Origin: Anaerolineaceae bacterium
GTDB lineage: Bacteria > Chloroflexota > Anaerolineae > Anaerolineales > Anaerolineaceae
Length of the DNA stretch: 9,820 nt
NCBI GenBank assembly: GCA_027348305.1
Contig: DAIEPS010000060.1
Coordinates: forward strand, 1 to 9,820
Direction: 5' to 3'
Translations under genes and position numbers: made by a program
Notes under the pieces: generated by a model
The model's database searches: none
What the model was told of the DNA's origin: nothing
What the model saw: the letters and a program-made list of their open reading frames with translations, nothing else
Shown: positions 6,037 through 9,820 of the stretch, one piece after another
How positions within the stretch are numbered: the stretch's first letter is position 1
Layout of the letters: every line of letters begins with the position of its first letter

Positions 6037-6234
6037 ATGATACACTTGGAACTTGATGAGGAAGAAACAGCATTGCTGCAGCAGACGCTTGAAGATTGCC
6101 TTTCAGACCTGCGAGCCGAGATCTCAGACACGCACAGCCTTGATTACAAGGAAATGCTGAAAAGCAAGAAAGTGCTTCTTTTAAAAATTCAAGCGGCGCT
6201 TAATGAGTCCAGGCTGGAGCCTGTTCACGGGTAA
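6037..6234 (+). CDS. Small acidic helical protein of unknown function (65 aa)
   Basis: Unnamed protein of 65 residues, MIHLELDEEETALLQQTLED at the start. A strand-like MIHLEL is followed by a charged helix with a heptad-like spacing of leucines (ALLQQTLEDCLSDLRAEI), a short break (SDTHSLDYKEM) and a second helix (LLLKIQAAL). It resembles a recurring type of short conserved hypothetical protein (hydroxyl/acid-rich start, then LSDLRxEIxDT); no function is known to me, and no membrane segment or signal is present. The ribosome site AAGGAGG (6025-6031) is very strong. I prefer the ATG at 6037, five bases from it; the adjacent in-frame ATG at 6034 would be only two bases away. A GTG at 5995 is inside the terminator stem and is rejected. 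Its translation requires read-through of the terminator at 5988-6017 or a start site I cannot see. Confidence 0.75.
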   Translation: MIHLELDEEETALLQQTLEDCLSDLRAEISDTHSLDYKEMLKSKKVLLLKIQAALNESRLEPVHG

Positions 6235-6275
6235 ATCGGTTTGGGTGTCAGAAAAGAAATGCCAATTTAACAAAT

Positions 6276-6298
6276 CGGGCATGCGTATGGCATGCCCG
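6276..6298. terminator. Hairpin between convergent genes
   Basis: CGGGCATGC (6276-6284) and GCATGCCCG (6290-6298) pair perfectly around a GTATG loop. Read on the minus strand the stem is followed by ATTTGTTAAATT, a weak T-rich tail, so it more likely ends the transporter operon coming from the right than the small gene from the left. Confidence 0.5.
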
Positions 6299-6329
6299 GA
6301 TGATAAGCGATTATTGGTAATGGATCGAA

Positions 6330-7259
6330 CTAAGCCGATCTGGAGCGGGTTAACCTGGGGTCAAGTGCATCGCGCAGGCCGTCGCCAAGGAGGTTGAAAG
6401 CCAGCACGGTCAGCATAATGGCAATACCCGGGAAGATCACCAAATGAGGCGCACTAAAGATGCTGTTCTTTTCTTCACCCAGCATCAAGCCCCATTCAGG
6501 CCGGGGAGGTTCTGCACCAAGCCCAAGGAAGGACAGGGCTGCGGCATCCAAAATGGCGGTGGCGATGCCCAGGGTGCCTTGAACGATCAATGGGGTAATG
6601 GCGTTGGGCAGGATACGTTTAAAGAGGATGTGCATTGAGGATCCGCCCAGGGCTTTGGATGCCTGAACATATTCCAACTCTTTCACTGACAATACAGTAG
6701 AGCGAACCAACCGCGCAAAGCGCGGTATGGATACAATGCCAATGGCAAGCAGGGCATTGATCAGCCCCGTCCCCAGCACACTGACAATGGTGATGGCCAG
6801 CAGCAGGCTTGGAAACGCCATGACCACATCCATGATGCGCATCAATGTGTTATCCACGGCACCGCCGGCGTAGGCTGCAAACGCTCCGATGATGGTGCCC
6901 ACCAGAATGGCGAAGCTCATGGTCACCAGACCCACTTGCAAAGAGAGTCTTGAGCCGAAAATCACGCGTGAAAAGAGGTCGCGGCTGTTACCATCGATGC
7001 CGAACAGGTGTTCAGCCTTATCCTTGGGGCATCCCAAGAGGTGAATGCAGGGCGGCGAACGGCGGATCTCGTTCTTCAAGAGTTGCGTCGGGTCATAAGG
7101 TGCGATCAACGGTGCAAAAATGGCGATCAAAACAAGCAGGGTGAGAATGATAAGTCCGGCGCGTCCTGATTGGTGACGCAATAAATGCTTGATCACTTCA
7201 CGGGTTGGTGAGCGCCTTTGGTCGGTGTTTGCTTTTGGGGTTTCAATTAGATCTTCCAA
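6330..7259 (-). CDS. Oligopeptide/dipeptide ABC transporter permease, OppC/DppC type
   Basis: A 309-residue inner-membrane permease, standard for OppC/DppC. Order of features: cytoplasmic head (1-33), first helix (34-54, GLIILTLLVLIAIFAPLIAP), an extracytoplasmic stretch containing the family signature HLFGIDGNSRDLFSRVIFG (84-102), then five helices. The ATPase-coupling loop EYVQASKALGGSSMHILFKR (196-215) is the EAA motif, followed by ILPNAITPLI. LSFLGLGAEPPRPEWG (242-257) and NLLGDGLRDALDPR (289-302) are typical ends. Two cysteines, C71 and C77 (PPCIHLLGCP), could form a disulfide outside the membrane. The start is a TTG at 7259, because no ATG occurs before the first helix and GGAG lies a few bases upstream, 11 bases after the stop of the companion permease. 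It forms the pore with that permease. The substrate is probably peptides but related systems carry nickel, sugars or opines. Confidence 0.93.
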   Translation of the reverse strand: MEDLIETPKANTDQRRSPTREVIKHLLRHQSGRAGLIILTLLVLIAIFAPLIAPYDPTQLLKNEIRRSPPCIHLLGCPKDKAEHLFGIDGNSRDLFSRVIFGSRLSLQVGLVTMSFAILVGTIIGAFAAYAGGAVDNTLMRIMDVVMAFPSLLLAITIVSVLGTGLINALLAIGIVSIPRFARLVRSTVLSVKELEYVQASKALGGSSMHILFKRILPNAITPLIVQGTLGIATAILDAAALSFLGLGAEPPRPEWGLMLGEEKNSIFSAPHLVIFPGIAIMLTVLAFNLLGDGLRDALDPRLTRSRSA

Positions 7260-7270
7260 GGCTTCTCCAA

Positions 7271-8347
7271 TTATTCCAGACGGATACGCGGATCAAGGTA
7301 CGCATACGAAAGATCCACGAGAAGGTTCACTAATACGAAAATCAAGGCGATGATCAGGGTGAATCCTTGGATGACGGGATAATCACGGGCCAAAATGGCG
7401 CCCACCATGGCAGTCCCCAGGCCGGGCAGGGCAAAAACAGTTTCGGTCAGCACGGCTCCCGAGAGCAGACTGCCGGTTTCAATACCGATAATGGTAACGA
7501 TGGGGATGAGCGCATTGCGGAAGGCGTGTTTGCCAATAACCTTGCGTTCTATCAGGCCTTTCGCGCGGGCTGTGCGGATATAGTCCAAGCCAAGGACTTC
7601 GAGCAAACTGGAGCGGGTCATGCGGGCGATGATGGACATTGGGATCGTGCCTACCGCGACGGCGGGCAGGATCAAATGCCTCAGGGAATCCCAGAACATT
7701 TTCCAATCCCCAGTGATTATGCAATTAATAAGAACGGTATTTGACATGAATTCAACAGCGAATTTCTTAAATCCGGTAAGATTGGTCATTCCCCAATAAA
7801 CAGAGAGGTCCTGCAGGGCCATGCCTGCATCAAATCTTCCCGACGGGGGTAAAACAAACACGGTATTCTTGAGCACCAATGCAAAAAGATAGGCCAGGAG
7901 AAGCCCCAGCCAGAACACCGGCATTGAAACACCGATATTCGCGATAACCATGGTGATGGTATCGATGAAGGTATTGCGTTTGAGTGCTGAGATCACACCC
8001 AGCAGTACACCCACAGTAGTGGAAAACAACATTGCGAGTATTGTCAGCTCCATTGTCAAGGGCAAACGCTCGGCAATCAAATCACTGACCGGACGGGAAA
8101 ACCGGATGGATTCTCCAAAATCACCCTTGGTCATGTTGACCAGGTAACGCGCAAATTGGACAAAAATATTGTCATTCAGACCATAGCGATCGAGGAACGC
8201 CTCGCATTTCGCGGGTGTTGCGCGTTCTCCGAGCATGGTGACACATGGATCACCCGGGATCAAGCGAACGATCACGAAGGTGACGAGCACCACTCCCAAT
8301 AGAACGGGTAATAATAACAATAGACGACGGCCGATGAATTGAGGCAT
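7271..8347 (-). CDS. Oligopeptide/dipeptide ABC transporter permease, OppB/DppB type
   Basis: A 358-residue inner-membrane permease, somewhat longer than most OppB/DppB proteins. The start MPQFIGRRLLLLLPVLLGVV and the following VTFVIVRLIPGDP (22-34) are the family opening. An extracytoplasmic loop with FLDRYGLNDNIFVQFARYL precedes GDFGESIRFSRPV (75-87) and helices 2-4. The EAA coupling loop is DYIRTARAKGLIERKVIGKH (255-274), followed by AFRNALIPIVTIIG; LPGLGTAMVGAILARDYPVIQG (308-329) and the closing YAYLDPRIRLE are typical. The extra length lies mainly around residues 168-222, after LPPSG, a loop expected on the outer side. C35 and C48 flank the first loop and may pair. The ATG at 8347 has only a weak GAGAG upstream. 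The gene lies 79 bases behind the binding-protein gene, with a stem-loop in that gap, and 11 bases ahead of the second permease. Confidence 0.94.
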   Translation of the reverse strand: MPQFIGRRLLLLLPVLLGVVLVTFVIVRLIPGDPCVTMLGERATPAKCEAFLDRYGLNDNIFVQFARYLVNMTKGDFGESIRFSRPVSDLIAERLPLTMELTILAMLFSTTVGVLLGVISALKRNTFIDTITMVIANIGVSMPVFWLGLLLAYLFALVLKNTVFVLPPSGRFDAGMALQDLSVYWGMTNLTGFKKFAVEFMSNTVLINCIITGDWKMFWDSLRHLILPAVAVGTIPMSIIARMTRSSLLEVLGLDYIRTARAKGLIERKVIGKHAFRNALIPIVTIIGIETGSLLSGAVLTETVFALPGLGTAMVGAILARDYPVIQGFTLIIALIFVLVNLLVDLSYAYLDPRIRLE

Positions 8348-8373
8348 GTATTTCTCTCACACAACTTTGGTGT

Positions 8374-8404
8374 TGCCGGGGTTGGATTTAACCCAACCCC
8401 GGCA
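8374..8404 (-). terminator. Stem-loop between binding-protein and permease genes
   Basis: TGCCGGGGTTGG and CCAACCCCGGCA pair perfectly (12 base pairs, seven-base loop). No T-run follows on the minus strand, so full termination is unlikely. Such stem-loops after binding-protein genes commonly stabilise the upstream message or reduce read-through, so that binding protein is made in excess over permeases. Confidence 0.6.
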
Positions 8405-8426
8405 TGTTATTGAAAGGGACGAAAAT

Positions 8427-9820
8427 CTATTTAGTTGAATATCCGGCGGCCTTGAGCAATTCTCTGGCTTTGGCTTGATCGAAATCGTACCAGGGAACGC
8501 TGGGGCTGGCGCCCGGTTTCACGAACTGGGGAACGAAGTTGACTGCAACGCTTGAACCAACAGCATAGTATTGATCCACGATACGCTGGCGGTCAATTGC
8601 GTAGGCAATGGCTTTGCGGAAGTCGAGGTTGTCAAACGGCTTGATGGTATTGTTGAAGCCAATGTAGAAGATGTTGAAACCAGCACGAGGATAGAGTTTC
8701 AAGTTCTTGTCGGCTTCGATGGTTGCAACGTCATCAGGACCCGGGTTGTCAATGCCATTGACGGTTCCGGCTTGCAGTTCAAGCAAGCGTTGAGCTGATT
8801 GTTCTGACCAGCGGAAGATCAGGTTCTTGGTTTTGGCTTTTTCACCCCAGTAATCGGGATTGGCTTCGTAGACAACGCTGTCGCCACGGTTCCAGGCTTT
8901 TACGATATAGGGGCCGGTTCCATTGGGTTTTTCGCTCATCTTGACGGAATCGCCGTTGTTGGCATCCATGTAATCTTTATCCTGAATTCCGAAGACGGAG
9001 AAAGCGACCTTCGAGGGGAAAGCAGGATCAGGTGCGCACAGGGTGAATTTGACAGTCTTGGCATCCACGGCTTCGATGGATTTGAACTCGCCGCCATAAG
9101 AGCAGTCAGGAGCGGTCATGGAGAGCAAACCATCTTTGTCTACGAGGTCTGCAACCTTGGCATCGGCGTTAATAAAGCTGGCAAAGAAGGCGCCGAAGTA
9201 TTCAAAGGTGCCGGTACGGCCGACGTGATTCGGGCTCTTGGCATCCCATTGAGCAACGAATGAGTTCACAACATCGCTGGCGTCAAGATCGGCGCCATTG
9301 TGGAATTTAACGCCCTGACGAATATTGAAAGTGTATTCGTCAAGAGTGTCATTGGCTTTATAGCTTTCAGCCAAAGCGGGGATGATATCGGTGCCGCCAA
9401 CGCTGAAGGCTAACAGAGATTCGTAGGTCTGTTCGCAGGCGCGCAGGGTTTCGCCATCGGTTTCATCTGAGCACCACAGTGAGGCGGGTTCGCCATTCTG
9501 CATCCAGACAAATTGGTCGGTACCGTTGCTAACAACGCTGAAGACTTCGTTGCCGAGTGGGCTGGAATGAGCGCCTTCAACATTGGCCTGGTAAGCGGTT
9601 GAAGAACCACCATGGGCAACAGGGATCATCATGACGTCATCTTTCAGCATCTGGTTGATCTTGTCATAATGAGCCTGGCGGGCGGCATTATCAGCAGTCT
9701 TGCCGGCAGCCGAGATCTCGGCGACCATATCGGGATACAGTGTGCCGAATTGTTTGTTGTTGGCGTTGCCAAAGTGATAATCGTAGAAGTTGGTCGCATC
9801 GGGATAGTCAGCATTCCAAC
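8427..9820 (-). CDS. Family-5 (SBP_bac_5) solute-binding protein with permuted segment order, 5' end missing
   Basis: The visible 463 residues continue to the window edge; the start codon and signal peptide lie beyond 9820. It should capture peptides or another solute outside the membrane and deliver it to the permeases downstream. Visible residues 1-96 are the C-terminal part of the fold: WNADYPDATNFYDYHFG, ARQAHYDKINQMLKDDVMMI and VEGAHSSPLGNEVFSVV. Residues 100-463 are the N-terminal two thirds: FVWMQNGEPASLWCSDETDG, TYESLL, YTFNIRQGVKFHNG (162-175), GTGPYIVKAW (300-309), NPDYWG (320-325), FRKAIAYAIDRQRI (400-413), and AKARELLKAAGY (449-460), ending three residues later at TAG. A normal family member continues about 150 residues past that point and ends with the segment that here comes first. 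So this is either a circularly permuted protein or a fusion to a truncated second copy. Cysteines at 116/128 and 239/261 may pair. No frameshift is visible. Confidence 0.9.
   Translation of the reverse strand, partial: WNADYPDATNFYDYHFGNANNKQFGTLYPDMVAEISAAGKTADNAARQAHYDKINQMLKDDVMMIPVAHGGSSTAYQANVEGAHSSPLGNEVFSVVSNGTDQFVWMQNGEPASLWCSDETDGETLRACEQTYESLLAFSVGGTDIIPALAESYKANDTLDEYTFNIRQGVKFHNGADLDASDVVNSFVAQWDAKSPNHVGRTGTFEYFGAFFASFINADAKVADLVDKDGLLSMTAPDCSYGGEFKSIEAVDAKTVKFTLCAPDPAFPSKVAFSVFGIQDKDYMDANNGDSVKMSEKPNGTGPYIVKAWNRGDSVVYEANPDYWGEKAKTKNLIFRWSEQSAQRLLELQAGTVNGIDNPGPDDVATIEADKNLKLYPRAGFNIFYIGFNNTIKPFDNLDFRKAIAYAIDRQRIVDQYYAVGSSVAVNFVPQFVKPGASPSVPWYDFDQAKARELLKAAGYSTK

Noticed and set aside
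6203..6397. Plus-strand open frame of 64 codons after the small protein
   Set aside because: It overlaps the end of the small protein gene and the 3' end of the OppC-type gene, includes the 6276-6298 hairpin and shows no protein-like features.
7367..7744. Plus-strand open frame opposite the OppB-like gene
   Set aside because: The opposite strand encodes a clear conserved permease; the frame is rich in G, D, N and Q without structure and is a composition artefact.
8348..8426. Remnant of the missing C-terminal third of the binding protein after its stop codon
   Set aside because: The 79 bases after the stop hold only a stem-loop and the permease ribosome site; no frame resembles the missing segment, so a simple nonsense mutation or nearby frameshift does not explain the truncated end.
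1..9820. CRISPR arrays, tRNA/rRNA genes, transposases, phage genes
   Set aside because: No regularly spaced repeats, cloverleaf-like sequences, DDE-type transposase frames or structural phage genes were seen on either strand.

Overview
The window looks like a bacterial chromosome segment, most plausibly from the Chloroflexota (Anaerolineae-like). This is inferred from gene style and not proven: a GxGYxYP-family protein beside a GPH sugar symporter, a family-5 binding-protein ABC transporter with paired cysteines, a YghO-like protein, and GGTTTTTAAAACC-centred palindromes. No rRNA, tRNA, CRISPR array, transposase or phage gene was seen. No gene-free stretch exceeds about 175 bases.

Left part (1-1847, + strand): the 3' end of a GxGYxYP-type putative glycoside hydrolase is followed 10 bases later by a GPH/MelB-type sugar:cation symporter. 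The pair reads as the end of a carbohydrate-use operon.

1860-2670: a compact, AT-richer block holds a type II toxin-antitoxin pair (RelE-like toxin first, HI1420-like antitoxin second, overlapping by 14 bases). It has a recognisable promoter with an overlapping dyad, a terminator-like hairpin, and then a striking 33-base perfect palindrome.

2677-3807 (- strand): a lipoprotein with the chagasin/I42 protease-inhibitor loops, and a six-helix DUF998-like membrane protein. The second is transcribed divergently from a SAM-dependent methyltransferase (3886-4656, +). A YghO-like acetyltransferase-type protein follows (4730-5863, +).

5864-6234 (+): a near-consensus promoter drives a short leader of about 85 bases that ends in a textbook intrinsic terminator. 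Directly behind the terminator sit a strong ribosome binding site and a 65-residue acidic helical protein. The leader may be a small RNA or an attenuator.

6330-9820 (- strand): an oligopeptide/dipeptide-type ABC transporter, in transcription order binding protein (5' end outside the window), a 31-base stem-loop, an OppB-like permease and an OppC-like permease. No ATPase genes follow. The binding protein is the most unusual item. Reading from the window edge, it shows the C-terminal part of an SBP_bac_5 fold, joined in frame and almost without a linker to the N-terminal two thirds of the same fold, and then it stops. This is the order expected from a circular permutation, or from a fusion of one binding protein to a truncated second copy.
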